Assembly: GCF_014058705.1 (NCBI RefSeq) | Contig: NZ_CP059692.1 | Span: 1,803,001-1,867,000 of the forward strand | Direction: 5' to 3' | DNA length: 64,000 nucleotides | Origin: Aureimonas mangrovi | GTDB taxonomy: Bacteria > Pseudomonadota > Alphaproteobacteria > Rhizobiales > Rhizobiaceae | In this document: piece after piece, positions 53,939-61,843 of the stretch | Numbering within the stretch: position 1 is the first letter of the stretch | How the letters are laid out: each line of letters begins with the position of its first letter | Made by a program: the position numbers and the translations under genes | The notes under the pieces: model-generated | Seen by the model: only the letters and a program-made list of their open reading frames with translations | Databases searched by the model: none | Told to the model about the DNA's origin: nothing

Positions 53939-54280
53939 ATGACCGCCGCGCAGACCGTACAGACCGCCCGGTTCTCGATCGGCCAGATCGTCCGTCACCG
54001 CCTGTTCCCGTTCCGCGGCGTCATCTTCGATGTCGATCCGGAGTTCGACAACACCGAGGAATGGTATCTCTCGATCCCCGAGGAAGCACGGCCGCGCAAG
54101 GACCAGCCATTCTACCATCTCCTCGCTGAGAATGCCGAGAACGAGTATGTCGCATACGTCTCGGAGCAGAACCTCGTCCTTGACGAAAACAGCGGTCCGG
54201 TCTCGCATCCGCAGGTGAGCGAAATGTTCGAAGGCCCTTTCGACGGCGTCTACCGCCTGAGGGAGAGCCGTCGGCACTGA
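53939..54280 (+). CDS. hspQ: Heat shock protein HspQ
   Basis: 113 residues starting MTAAQTVQTARFSIGQIVRHR. The YccV/HspQ domain has the typical LFPFRGVIFDVDPEFDNTEEWYLSIPEEARPRKDQPFYHLLAE and YVSEQNLV. HspQ is a specificity-enhancing factor for Lon protease and a small heat-shock protein. An earlier in-frame start at 53864 lies among sequence with no family match. It ends 83 bp before tRNA-Pro. Confidence 0.94.
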   Translation: MTAAQTVQTARFSIGQIVRHRLFPFRGVIFDVDPEFDNTEEWYLSIPEEARPRKDQPFYHLLAENAENEYVAYVSEQNLVLDENSGPVSHPQVSEMFEGPFDGVYRLRESRRH

Positions 54281-54363
54281 GCAGTTGTCGGGCGGAAAAT
54301 TCCCTCGCAGAAGCATGCGTTGCGAGTTGAGTTCGCGCGGACTGCCGACTATAGAGAGCGTGT

Positions 54364-54440
54364 CGGAGCGTAGCGCAGCCTGGTAGCGCACCTGAATGGG
54401 GTTCAGGGGGTCGGAGGTTCGAATCCTCTCGCTCCGACCA
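54364..54440 (+). tRNA. tRNA-Pro(GGG)
   Basis: 77 nt with encoded CCA. Acceptor CGGAGCG pairs with CGCTCCG; the anticodon stem CCTGA/TCAGG encloses ATGGGGT, anticodon GGG; the T arm is GGAGGTTCGAATCCTC. The DNA to the right changes character abruptly (RM genes, orphans), which marks this tRNA as the likely integration site of the island. Confidence 0.95.
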
Positions 54441-54632
54441 ATCATAAGCCATTGTTAACGCTGGCTTCCAGCGAAAAAGGCTTGCCTGGGCGAGCCTCGC
54501 GCGGAAGGACTTTCGACCCTGTTTTGTCCCTGATGCGCACGGGTCGTCGTCGCACGGCGCCCGTGCAGATCGGTCTCTATCATCATCGTCGAGGCGTCGC
54601 CGACCCCGCACCGACCAATCTGAGGCGCGGCG

Positions 54633-55712
54633 TCAGCCGGCGATTCGCCTGACCCAAGACGCAACGCTTTCCTGAAGGGCTTCCATACTGATCAGACGCT
54701 CGCGAATTCTCGTCGCCGACAGCTTGGCCGCATCGTTTGCAGGCATCGGCGACCAGTAGAGCGCGGAGGTGACGAGGTCGGTCCAGTCGTAGAATAGGGA
54801 CAACGACAACCCGAACCCGTCCGCCCACCGGGCGAGAGCTTCGGCGTCCAGCCGCTCCTGCCTCGATGCGACCATGACGTACGCAGCATCCGTCACCCCC
54901 ATGTCGACGGCCTTCTTCCCGAAGATCTGGACGTCGTTGAAGGAGACTGGCTTGTCCTTGACCTCGATCGCCTTGTACGGCCGACCGTCAGCCAGCACGC
55001 AGACGTCTCCGGGCTTGTCACGTGACGGATCGTTGATGCGCCCAGAGATCACGCTGGCGTGCCCGAACGTCGCGTCGAACAAGCCTGCGACACATGCCTG
55101 GGCTCGCTTGCCACCCTCCGAGTTCTCGCCGACGAAGGCGACGATCGCCGCGGCAAGCGAGGTCGGCGTGACATGCAGCTCGCCGGCGTGCTCCGTGTAG
55201 CGAGGCTGATATCGACGTCGGACTGTCACGAAGGCTCGGAGCGCATTCCGGCTTTCGTCCGCGCTCATGGCCTTCAATTCCTCCACGAGGCCGCGGAGAT
55301 AGTCGAACGCCGGACGGCCGGCCTGCGATATCGGTGTGGCGTCGCCGAGGTACGTCATTCGAAAGTACGGCTGGTTGTTGAGCGGCTGCGCGCCCGTCAC
55401 GCCGATGTGGATCCCGACGTCGGCGGCAACCGGCACGAGCACGTGCTCGGAAAGCGTCCGTGCTGAGAAGGCGAATGGCGCATCGGCAGCGTGCTTCGGC
55501 TTTATCCATACGAGGTCCGCACGCGCATCGACCGATTTGGCGAGCAGTGCCGTCCCGAGAAAGGCGATATGCGTCCGGATGTTTCCAACCTCGCAAAGTC
55601 TGGATAACTCCTCAATGCGGCCGATCCACCTCTCGTCACCCGAGTCCCGATCCGATAGCTCTGCTTGATCGCGCAGCACGCGCTCGGCAGCCTGTCTGTC
55701 GATACGAATCAT
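54633..55712 (-). CDS. SacI-family type II restriction endonuclease
   Basis: 359 residues from ATG 55712; a GTG nine bases earlier is the alternative. Family landmarks are GIHIGVTGAQPLNNQPYFRM, RRYQPRY, and a PD-(D/E)xK-type core with D236 in DPSRDKPGDV and E250-x-K252 in YKAIEVKDKP. These match the SacI endonuclease family, whose founding member cuts GAGCTC. It is divergent from a C5 methyltransferase across 82 bp, forming a standard restriction-modification pair. The recognition sequence is inferred from family only. Confidence 0.85.
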   Translation of the reverse strand: MIRIDRQAAERVLRDQAELSDRDSGDERWIGRIEELSRLCEVGNIRTHIAFLGTALLAKSVDARADLVWIKPKHAADAPFAFSARTLSEHVLVPVAADVGIHIGVTGAQPLNNQPYFRMTYLGDATPISQAGRPAFDYLRGLVEELKAMSADESRNALRAFVTVRRRYQPRYTEHAGELHVTPTSLAAAIVAFVGENSEGGKRAQACVAGLFDATFGHASVISGRINDPSRDKPGDVCVLADGRPYKAIEVKDKPVSFNDVQIFGKKAVDMGVTDAAYVMVASRQERLDAEALARWADGFGLSLSLFYDWTDLVTSALYWSPMPANDAAKLSATRIRERLISMEALQESVASWVRRIAG

Positions 55713-55794
55713 GCTGGCCACCCTGCCCGACTGTTCGGAGGCAAGAGTGGTTCTTCATGGTTAACGAACCCTCACCAGGAGGTCGGCACGGCGA

Positions 55795-57051
55795 ATGTTC
55801 AAGACGATCAGTCTCTACAGCGGTATCGGCGGCCTCGACTTCGGCTTCGAGGAAGCCGGCTTCGAAACCCGCGTCGCCGTCGAACTCGATCGGTTCGCCT
55901 GCCGGACGATGCGGCTCAACCGGTCGGCCTGGAGTGTGATCGAAGGCGACATCAACGACGTCACGTCCGAGACCATCCTTGAGAAGGCCGGGCTAGAGGT
56001 CGGCGAAGCCGACATGCTGATCGGCGGGCCTCCTTGCCAGCCATTCTCGAAGAGCGGCTACTGGGTGCGCGGAGACACGCTCCGTCTCGACGACCCCCGC
56101 TCGAACACCCTCGCCGCCTACGTCCGCGTCCTTCGCGAGACAAAGCCGAAGGCCTTCCTCCTGGAGAACGTCGGTGGTCTCGCCTACGAGGGAAAGGACG
56201 AGGGGCTCCAGCTGCTTCTCGACGGCATCCGCCAGGTGAACGTCGAAACCGGGACGAACTATCAGCCGACATGGCGGGTCATCAGATGCGTCGAGTACGG
56301 CGTCCCGCAGATCCGCGAGCGCGTTTTCATCATCGCGTCGCGAGACGGACGGCAGTTCCGCTTCCCGGAGCCCACGCACGCTTCGTCGAAGGCCCCGGCC
56401 CGCGACCTGTTCGCGCCCGCGATGCTGCCCTTCAAGACGGCCTGGGACGCGTTCGGCGACCTGCCGGAGCCGAACGACCTGGAAGGTCTACGAGTCGGGG
56501 GGAAATGGGGCGATCTCCTTCCGTCGATCCCGGAGGGCGAGAATTACCTCTGGCACACGCCACGCGGTGGCGGCATGCCGCTCTTCGGATGGCGGACGCG
56601 CTACTGGAGCTTCCTTCTGAAGCTATCGAAGCGGATGCCGTCATGGACGCTCCAGGCGCAGCCGGGCTCGGCGATCGGTCCCTTCCACTGGAACAGCCGC
56701 AAGCTGACTTTCCAGGAGATGTGCCGGATACAGACCTTCCCGGATGACCTGCGCGTGGACGTCGGGCGCACCGAGATGCAGCGGATGCTCGGCAATGCAG
56801 TCCCATCCCTAATCGCGGAGATCCTGGCCCGGTCCATCCGTACGCAGATCTTCGAGACGCCGATCGACACGCCACTCCGGTTGATGCCGCCGAGGCGCAC
56901 GCCGGTCGCTCCGGCTGTAAAATTGGCGCCGGTACCCGAGGAGTATCTGGGCATGGTCGGCGACCACGCACCGCATCCTGGGACTGGGAAAGGCCGCGCT
57001 GCGCTCGGTCTGCCGACGGCGTTCGACACGAAGGCACGCAGGCAGGCGTAG
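55795..57051 (+). CDS. DNA C5-cytosine methyltransferase
   Basis: 418 residues. Motif I ISLYSGIGGLDFGFEEAGF at the start, motif IV GPPCQPFS at residues 78-85 with the catalytic cysteine, motif VI ENV at 124-126, motif VIII QIRERVF at 172-178, and the late motifs IX/X (RMLGNAVPSLIAEILA). All essential motifs are intact, so it should be active and protect host DNA from the divergent SacI-type enzyme. AGGAGG stands 12 bp before the ATG, a long spacing. Confidence 0.95.
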   Translation: MFKTISLYSGIGGLDFGFEEAGFETRVAVELDRFACRTMRLNRSAWSVIEGDINDVTSETILEKAGLEVGEADMLIGGPPCQPFSKSGYWVRGDTLRLDDPRSNTLAAYVRVLRETKPKAFLLENVGGLAYEGKDEGLQLLLDGIRQVNVETGTNYQPTWRVIRCVEYGVPQIRERVFIIASRDGRQFRFPEPTHASSKAPARDLFAPAMLPFKTAWDAFGDLPEPNDLEGLRVGGKWGDLLPSIPEGENYLWHTPRGGGMPLFGWRTRYWSFLLKLSKRMPSWTLQAQPGSAIGPFHWNSRKLTFQEMCRIQTFPDDLRVDVGRTEMQRMLGNAVPSLIAEILARSIRTQIFETPIDTPLRLMPPRRTPVAPAVKLAPVPEEYLGMVGDHAPHPGTGKGRAALGLPTAFDTKARRQA

Positions 57052-57085
57052 ACTTCTGTCGACGTTCCGTGGTGGTGGATCACCC

Positions 57086-57715
57086 TCAGTTCGGCATCCG
57101 TTCCAGGATTGCAGCCTGAAATTGATCAGCGATAATCAGAAGCAGATTTGACACGAGGTCAGTGTGCTTGGCCACGTCCATAGCTGAAAGGTCAGGCTGG
57201 TCACCGTGTGCTATTTGATGCCTCCAAGCGACGATCTCCCGGTCGATCTTCAAACGATGGCGTTGGAGAGGCCCGAGGTCGAAGCTGAGGATGTGGTAGT
57301 TCCCCGTCAGCTTCTCAAAATCGAGGTTCGACCGGGCGAGGACCACGTCGAAGCTGAAGCAGCCGTAGTCCTCGTCGACTAGGGACTTCATTTTTTCGAT
57401 GAACGCCCGGCGTGCGTCACGGGAGTTATGCTTATCGTGAAGTGACTGGAAGCTCGCTGTGAATGCTCCCGCGAGCATCATCCAGTCCTTGTCCCGCATC
57501 CTCCCACCTCGCTCCTTCAGGAAGCCTGCGTAGGAGCGAACACAGTCGTTGTAGAAGCCCTCCCAGTGGGCGTAGCTGAGGACGACGACGGCTTTAGAGC
57601 CGACCCCCATTGGATCTGCTCCTACCGAGAAACGGTGCTTGATCTCGGATAGCTCGCGGGCCCGACGAGACCGGTTATCGTCGATCTCGTCGAAGAACCG
57701 GTCGACGTCAGGCAT
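57086..57715 (-). CDS. HEPN-domain protein, MAE_28990/MAE_18760-like putative RNase
   Basis: 209 residues starting MPDVDRFFDEIDDNRSRRAR. The core segments are VVVLSYAHWEGFYNDCVRSY near residue 45 and AWRHQIAHGDQPD with R165-x4-H170, the catalytic pattern of HEPN ribonucleases. The layout matches HEPN proteins of the MAE_28990 type, found in defence contexts as toxins or abortive-infection enzymes. It sits between the restriction-modification pair and a truncated exonuclease; its start lies inside that exonuclease frame. Target RNA and antitoxin are unknown. Confidence 0.75.
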   Translation of the reverse strand: MPDVDRFFDEIDDNRSRRARELSEIKHRFSVGADPMGVGSKAVVVLSYAHWEGFYNDCVRSYAGFLKERGGRMRDKDWMMLAGAFTASFQSLHDKHNSRDARRAFIEKMKSLVDEDYGCFSFDVVLARSNLDFEKLTGNYHILSFDLGPLQRHRLKIDREIVAWRHQIAHGDQPDLSAMDVAKHTDLVSNLLLIIADQFQAAILERMPN

Positions 57716-58212
57716 TGGGCGCGATCTTGCACGTCGTCGGTCTTCCACGGCGCCGCATGGACAGGCCACCAGTGCGGCGGCGTGATGCCGAGAACAAGAG
57801 CCCGGCGCCAGAGGAACAAGATGTCGAACGAGCTGATGCAGTGGCCGACGAGCGTCGGCGTGACCTTGAACTCCTCCCGAAGGCGATCGAGTTCGCCGAA
57901 GAGCCCGGCGATCAAAGCGCGCTCCACGGCCTCATCGTAGCCGTGCTGCCCGGCACTGGTCGCGGCGACGACCGGCCCGCCGCCGATGGCCCAGGCGATG
58001 CTCGCGACCAGACCGTAGCCACCGTCGAGGGCCGTCTTCGCCACCGCCTCGGCAACGGCGGCGGGGCGCTCCTCGGCTTCCCACCTCGCGATCGTCTCAG
58101 CCTTCTTCATCGTGGCAGGCGGACGAACCGACGCCTCGATGTCGGCAATGACGTCCGGGTTCGCTGTGGGGAGCGTCTCGATGTCGAAGAAGATGTGCGT
58201 CGCAGGGATCAT
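57622..58212 (-). pseudogene. Truncated phage-type 3'-5' exonuclease (PolB-like exonuclease family)
   Basis: The frame starts MIPATHIFFDIETLP at 58212, with the exonuclease metal motif D10-x-E12 and a second segment LVGHCISSFDILFLWRRAL around 121-139. Residues 36-70 (KAETIARWEAEERPAAV, TALDGGYGLVASIAWAI) are typical of phage and element exonucleases. After about residue 163 the sequence becomes low-quality and overlaps the HEPN gene out of frame, ending at 196. The C-terminal part with the last acidic metal ligand is absent. It is therefore likely inactive. The ATG overlaps the stop of the zinc-ribbon gene (ATGA). Confidence 0.65.
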
Positions 58213-58376
58213 CGAGCAGTCTCCTCCTCCCCGACGATCTCGTCGAACTCGAGGATGCTCTCGGCCTGATCGCAGTCGTCGCAACCGACACTGAACGATC
58301 CGCCGTCGTACCGATATGAAAGCGTACGCTTGAGCGCTCGACCGCAGAACCGGCATTCACCGCGATAAATGAACAT
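58209..58376 (-). CDS. Small zinc-ribbon protein (CxxC...CxxC)
   Basis: 55 residues, read directly from the sequence: MFIYRGECRFCGRALKRTLS, then YRYDGGSFSVGCDDCDQAES and an acidic tail ILEFDEIVGEEETAR. Two CxxC pairs (residues 8/11 and 34/37) suggest a zinc ribbon, common in small phage and element proteins. Its stop overlaps the exonuclease start, so translation should be coupled. It starts 14 bp after the DNA methyltransferase stop. Function unknown. Confidence 0.6.
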   Translation of the reverse strand: MFIYRGECRFCGRALKRTLSYRYDGGSFSVGCDDCDQAESILEFDEIVGEEETAR

Positions 58377-58389
58377 TGTAGGCTCCTCT

Positions 58390-59067
58390 TCAGGCCGCGA
58401 AGGCGGCGGTGGCAGTGTCGTTGAAAAGCTGACCCTGCCGCGTCTCGCGGACGAGGCGTTCGCAGGCGATCTCGAAGAAGGTCGGATCGATCTCGATGCC
58501 TACAAAGCGGCGGCCAGCGCGGTGCGCGGCGATCGCCATCGTCCCCGAGCCGACGAACGGATCGACAACGAGATCGCAGGCATCCGTCAGGCGCTCGACG
58601 AGCCATTCTGCGTGTTTGAGCGGACGCGGACACGGATGGCCGACCCTCTTCGCGGACGGCTGCGCTGCGATGGCGCGCCCCGCCATCAGCTTGCGGTTCC
58701 GCTGCCAGTAGGGGTGTTCCCCATAGACGTAAGCGACGTCGTTCCCGATCATCACGCGCCCGACAGGCGACGGAATGGCGTACGGCATGTCGATCTGCCG
58801 GATGAAAGGCAGACCCTCAGGCACGTGCCGGAGCATCCTAGGGTCGCTGTCCGTCCGCATGACGACGACGAGGCGGCGCGGATCGATGAGGGCAAACATC
58901 GTCTCCGCGAATAGATCATCGGGACGGTCGCTGCCGGGGATCAGACCCGCCGGAACATTCGGCCAGACTGGGTCGGTCAGGTAGACCGCGCCGGCCGGCA
59001 GCGTCGGCAGGACGTCACGGCAGTCATCAAGGTACAGCGTGGTGGTGCCGTGGGTGAAGGTGTGCAT
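58390..59067 (-). CDS. DNA (N4/N6) methyltransferase, beta-type order
   Basis: 225 residues. The catalytic motif comes first as DPVWPN at residues 32-37 (YLTDPVWPNVP, a variant of DPPW/DPPY), and the S-adenosylmethionine motif FVGSGT (171-176, VVDPFVGSGTMAIAAHRAGRRF) follows, giving the beta order. GIEIDPTFFEIACERL follows. It would methylate adenine N6 or cytosine N4 at an unknown site. It is first of a minus-strand set with the zinc-ribbon and exonuclease genes; no partner nuclease is adjacent. Confidence 0.82.
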   Translation of the reverse strand: MHTFTHGTTTLYLDDCRDVLPTLPAGAVYLTDPVWPNVPAGLIPGSDRPDDLFAETMFALIDPRRLVVVMRTDSDPRMLRHVPEGLPFIRQIDMPYAIPSPVGRVMIGNDVAYVYGEHPYWQRNRKLMAGRAIAAQPSAKRVGHPCPRPLKHAEWLVERLTDACDLVVDPFVGSGTMAIAAHRAGRRFVGIEIDPTFFEIACERLVRETRQGQLFNDTATAAFAA

Positions 59068-59156
59068 TCGCGGCCTCTTCGCCTGTGAGACATCCGCCTG
59101 GCCTACGACGCCGGTACGGGAACATGTTTGGTTTCAGTTCTGGCCGCTTCAGCGGC

Positions 59157-59503
59157 CTATCTCGATGCTCTCCGGTCGCTGCCGTAGGAGTTGATCGTCC
59201 GCGCTTCGATCCCGCGGCGAGCGAGAAACGCCACCGCCACGTCCTCCTTCAGGCCGTATCGCCGGGCGATCCGACGAACGGTCGCGCCCTCGCGAGCCAT
59301 GGCGAGGATGTTTTCCCGGACAGCGTGCGGGATCGAACGGTCGCCGAGAGCCTCGATGTTGTGAAGTTTCGTCCAGACAGCCGGCACCGAGCGCCCGACT
59401 GCGGCGGCGATTTCCGGCACCTTCACGCCCGACAGAAGAGGCGACGCGCCATCGTCACTTCACTCTCTGTCCTGCGTCCGTGATGTTCTCTGCCAGTTCC
59501 CAT
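59157..59503 (-). pseudogene. Helix-turn-helix/SANT-like protein gene with an apparent frameshift
   Basis: Frame A starts at ATG 59503 (MGTGREHHGRRTESEVTMAR, then RLFCRA) and stops at 59425-59423. Frame B from about 59440 reads SGVKVPEIAAAVGRSVPAVW, then TKLHNIEALGDR, and runs to 59157. Joined after 'RRLF' with the residues LSGVKVPEIA they read as one domain of the kind in which an acidic helix precedes an AxxxGRS helix. One base missing in the CTCTTCTGTCG stretch near 59440 explains this. It may be a real mutation or a sequence error. Confidence 0.5.
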
Positions 59504-59690
59504 GGTCGCGCGACATGCCCTTCGAATCACTGTTGCTTCTAAATGTGATTCCCAAGTGCACGCTCGTCAAGCGCGAAATCTTTCTTGGTAAACGTGGAAA
59601 CGTGCGCTTTGTGACTTTCATCTCTCGCCCACATCTTTCCGTCCGGAGTTCGGAGGAGTTTTTCTTATGAATTTCACATTAATTATTTAA

Positions 59691-59705
59691 CCGGACGTGG
59701 TCCGG
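59691..59705. promoter_or_regulatory. Inverted repeat CCGGAC-GTG-GTCCGG before an orphan gene
   Basis: CCGGAC at 59691-59696 and GTCCGG at 59700-59705 form perfect 6-bp arms, centred 26 bp before the ATG at 59724. AT-rich sequence (ATTAATTATTTAA) lies just upstream and could be a promoter. It fits an operator for an element-encoded regulator. Symmetry and location are the only evidence. Confidence 0.4.
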
Positions 59706-59723
59706 CCAGCGACGGAGTGCGAC

Positions 59724-60302
59724 ATGCGAAGGATTTTTAAAGCGATCGGACGGGCCCTCCGGCGGGCGTTCCGGGCCATGCGGCGGTCGGCCCAATCGGT
59801 CGGCGCGTTCGGCGTCGGCTTGGTCGATGGCCTGTTTTCCGGGCCGGCGGTGATGGAAGAGGACGACGGTCCCCTCGATGATTACGTGGAGGACCACGAA
59901 GCGGAAGCGGCGCTGGAGACACCCCGCCCCCTGCCGTCGGTCTGTATCGCGTCGCTGATCAAGCGGGCTTGCGAATACAGGGCGGCGGGTCGTCCTGCGG
60001 CACCCTTATTCGATATCAGCGACGCACGGCAGACGGAAGCTCTCGCCTATGTCGTCGAGATCGATGAAGTGCATCGCCGGCTTCTGGCCAACGCTCCGGT
60101 CGCGTCGATCGCCCGGCACATCGACAAGTCGGATCCTTATCGGCTGGGCCGCCTGCCGATCTACGAAGCGCTCCCGGTCAACGCGACAACGCCGGCGACC
60201 GCAACGGCGCCGGCGAATGAGAACTCACGGATCTCGATGATGGAAGCTGAGGACGCCCTCGACCTCATGGGGGACGAGCCTCAGACGTTCAGGTTTGGGT
60301 GA
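59724..60302 (+). CDS. Element-encoded protein of unknown function, basic N-terminus
   Basis: 192 residues. Residues 1-25 (MRRIFKAIGRALRRAFRAMR) are strongly basic and could form an amphipathic helix; the rest is acidic, with VEDHEAEAALETP and IASLIKRACEYRAAGRPAAP followed by an Asn/Thr/Ala tail. No family recognised. It begins after a palindrome and AT-rich gap and overlaps by 22 bp with the 3' end of the convergent coiled-coil gene. Likely a real gene by start and codon pattern, but the role is unknown. Confidence 0.55.
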   Translation: MRRIFKAIGRALRRAFRAMRRSAQSVGAFGVGLVDGLFSGPAVMEEDDGPLDDYVEDHEAEAALETPRPLPSVCIASLIKRACEYRAAGRPAAPLFDISDARQTEALAYVVEIDEVHRRLLANAPVASIARHIDKSDPYRLGRLPIYEALPVNATTPATATAPANENSRISMMEAEDALDLMGDEPQTFRFG

Positions 60303-60568
60303 ACGCGCTTCACGATCCGACGAGCAGCCGCGAGTTCTTCCTTAAGCTCGCGGTTCTCTGCTTCGAGAAGGCTGCAGCGGGTCTGCTCGGCACGGTACGC
60401 CGCCACCAGTCTGTCGACCGTCGCCTGGGGTGTGAACCGGATACGGCGCACCTGGCGGGCAACGGGACGCCGACCGCCCCCGGACGCGACGTTCGCGATC
60501 CCCTGGGCGATCGCGACAGCGGCATGCGTCGCGATCAGGGTCGGGATCAATGCGATCTGAGCGATCAT
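60281..60568 (-). CDS. Small membrane-anchored coiled-coil protein, unknown function
   Basis: 95 residues: a hydrophobic N-terminal segment (MIAQIALIPTLIATHAAVAI), a Gly/Arg linker, and a helical end with heptad-like spacing (LLEAENRELKEELAAARRIV). No family recognised. The opposite-strand gene overlaps its last 22 bp. Small anchor-plus-coil proteins occur on phages and plasmids in lysis or exclusion roles, but there is no evidence for either here. Confidence 0.45.
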   Translation of the reverse strand: MIAQIALIPTLIATHAAVAIAQGIANVASGGGRRPVARQVRRIRFTPQATVDRLVAAYRAEQTRCSLLEAENRELKEELAAARRIVKRVHPNLNV

Positions 60569-60616
60569 CTGTCTGGCCTCATCGCTGGTGAATTATGTGC
60601 ATCTAAGGAACACACA

Positions 60617-61027
60617 ATGAGCAACCTGTCAACAATGAGGCCTCGGCAGCGGAGGCGTTTCCGGTCGGATGATGAACGCCGGGTGAAAGACGCCGAGCGG
60701 GCCGCGAGGTGGCGTCAGGAAAACCGAGCTCGCGTGCCTCCGACCATCGCGAACCGGGTTCTGACTGACGCGGCACTGCTCTGTATCCGTCCGAACGCAC
60801 CCAGTGGGATGGAGCTGATGAAGGCAATATCCGACGCCGCAGTAGATGGCCTGATCCTTGCTGGTTTTTCGAAGGTCGAAGCGGTTCGGGCGATCGGCAG
60901 GCGGATCGAAGCCTTCCAGGATTCGAAGAGTTCCGAGGTGAAACAGGCCGCAAAGAACCGGAAACTTGGCCGCCCGCCGCAAGGCTTCTTCACGCTTGAG
61001 AGGCGGACGCTGTCACAGCCAAACTGA
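60617..61027 (+). CDS. Element-encoded protein of unknown function
   Basis: 136 residues from ATG 60617 with AAGGA upstream: a charged N-terminus (MSNLSTMRPRQRRRFRSDDE), a helical middle (PSGMELMKAISDAAVDGLIL, GFSKVEAVRAIGRRIEAF) and a basic tail ending in RPPQGFFTLERRTLSQPN. No family recognised; the basic flanks suggest nucleic-acid contact. A longer reading from 60299 is antisense to the coiled-coil gene and was dropped. A strong terminator follows 41 bp after the stop. Confidence 0.5.
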   Translation: MSNLSTMRPRQRRRFRSDDERRVKDAERAARWRQENRARVPPTIANRVLTDAALLCIRPNAPSGMELMKAISDAAVDGLILAGFSKVEAVRAIGRRIEAFQDSKSSEVKQAAKNRKLGRPPQGFFTLERRTLSQPN

Positions 61028-61068
61028 CGGCAACGCCCCCGTTACTCCATCAGACGTTATCACGCGGC

Positions 61069-61107
61069 GAACCCTCGCGATCGTCCAAGATTGTGAGGGT
61101 TCTTTTT
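61069..61107 (+). terminator. Rho-independent terminator
   Basis: A 14-bp stem (61069-61082 with 61089-61102; GAACCCTC pairs exactly with GAGGGTTC, the inner part with G-T pairs) and a GTCCAA loop are followed by TTTTT at 61103-61107. It ends the transcript of the 60617 gene. Confidence 0.85.
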
Positions 61108-61179
61108 CGCATATCCCCCGCCGCGATCTTGCGCACATAATGTGCGCGAACTGCCTATAGGAGTGGCCATAGCGGGGTA

Positions 61180-61842
61180 ATGGGCATGCGGATCGACCAA
61201 CAGACGTTTGCGGAAAAACTCTATGGTCCCCTCAATCTGACTGGGATCGACACGGACGTAGGCGACGGCCGGCGCGTCGTCCGTATCGAGATCGCTCCGG
61301 TCGGTGACGGAGTCGGCGCGCACGTGGGCGTTGTCTGCGCTGACGGGCGCGCCGAGCACACGTTGGCATTCCGAGACTTCGACGGTGACGGCCGGGACAG
61401 GAGGCTCGACGAGCAGCTGGAGCAGCACCTGGACCGCTATTTCGGTGTCGATCGCATCTACTGGAAGCGTTGGGTCCCGCTTATCCATGCGATCCGCCGA
61501 GTCGATCCGAAGAGCGAGAGGCGCAGGGACGAACTCACGGTCATGAAGCGCCATGACGACGAGGTCTTCTCCGCCCGCCTTGCTCACACCGAGAAGCTGC
61601 GCAGGCTCATCGACATGTGCGGACTCTCACAGGCCGAAGCGGCAGGCGTTCTCGGGATCTCGCACAACACGATGCGTCAGCGTCTCACCGGTCACCGGCC
61701 CTCGCCCGATCCCGCCGCCGAGGTCAGGTTGTTTCTCGAAATCTGGGAAAAAATCGAGGGCCTCCAGCTCGAGGGCCTCCCCGATGGCGCCCGGAAGCGG
61801 GCCGAGATCTTGGCTTACGCCCGGACGACGGCCATCCGGTAG
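61180..61842 (+). CDS. Protein with C-terminal helix-turn-helix, possible element regulator
   Basis: 220 residues. Residues 137-190 (KLRRLIDMCGLSQAEAAGVL, GISHNTMRQRLTGHR) are an XRE/Cro-type helix-turn-helix. Residues 1-130 form an unknown domain (YGPLNLTGIDTDVGDGRRV, VVRIEIAPVGDGVGAHVGVV). The order, unknown sensor or dimer domain then helix-turn-helix, is that of an element transcription regulator. It follows a terminator and converges on the 86-residue gene. Confidence 0.6.
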   Translation: MGMRIDQQTFAEKLYGPLNLTGIDTDVGDGRRVVRIEIAPVGDGVGAHVGVVCADGRAEHTLAFRDFDGDGRDRRLDEQLEQHLDRYFGVDRIYWKRWVPLIHAIRRVDPKSERRRDELTVMKRHDDEVFSARLAHTEKLRRLIDMCGLSQAEAAGVLGISHNTMRQRLTGHRPSPDPAAEVRLFLEIWEKIEGLQLEGLPDGARKRAEILAYARTTAIR

Positions 61843-61843
61843 A

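Noticed and set aside
54470-54484. Small hairpin CGCTGG-CTT-CCAGCG after tRNA-Pro as a possible attachment core
   Set aside because: Symmetric rather than a repeat of the tRNA end; no second copy is available in the window to define an att site.
59651-59690. Tiny frame MNFTLII in the AT-rich gap
   Set aside because: Seven codons only; more likely promoter sequence.
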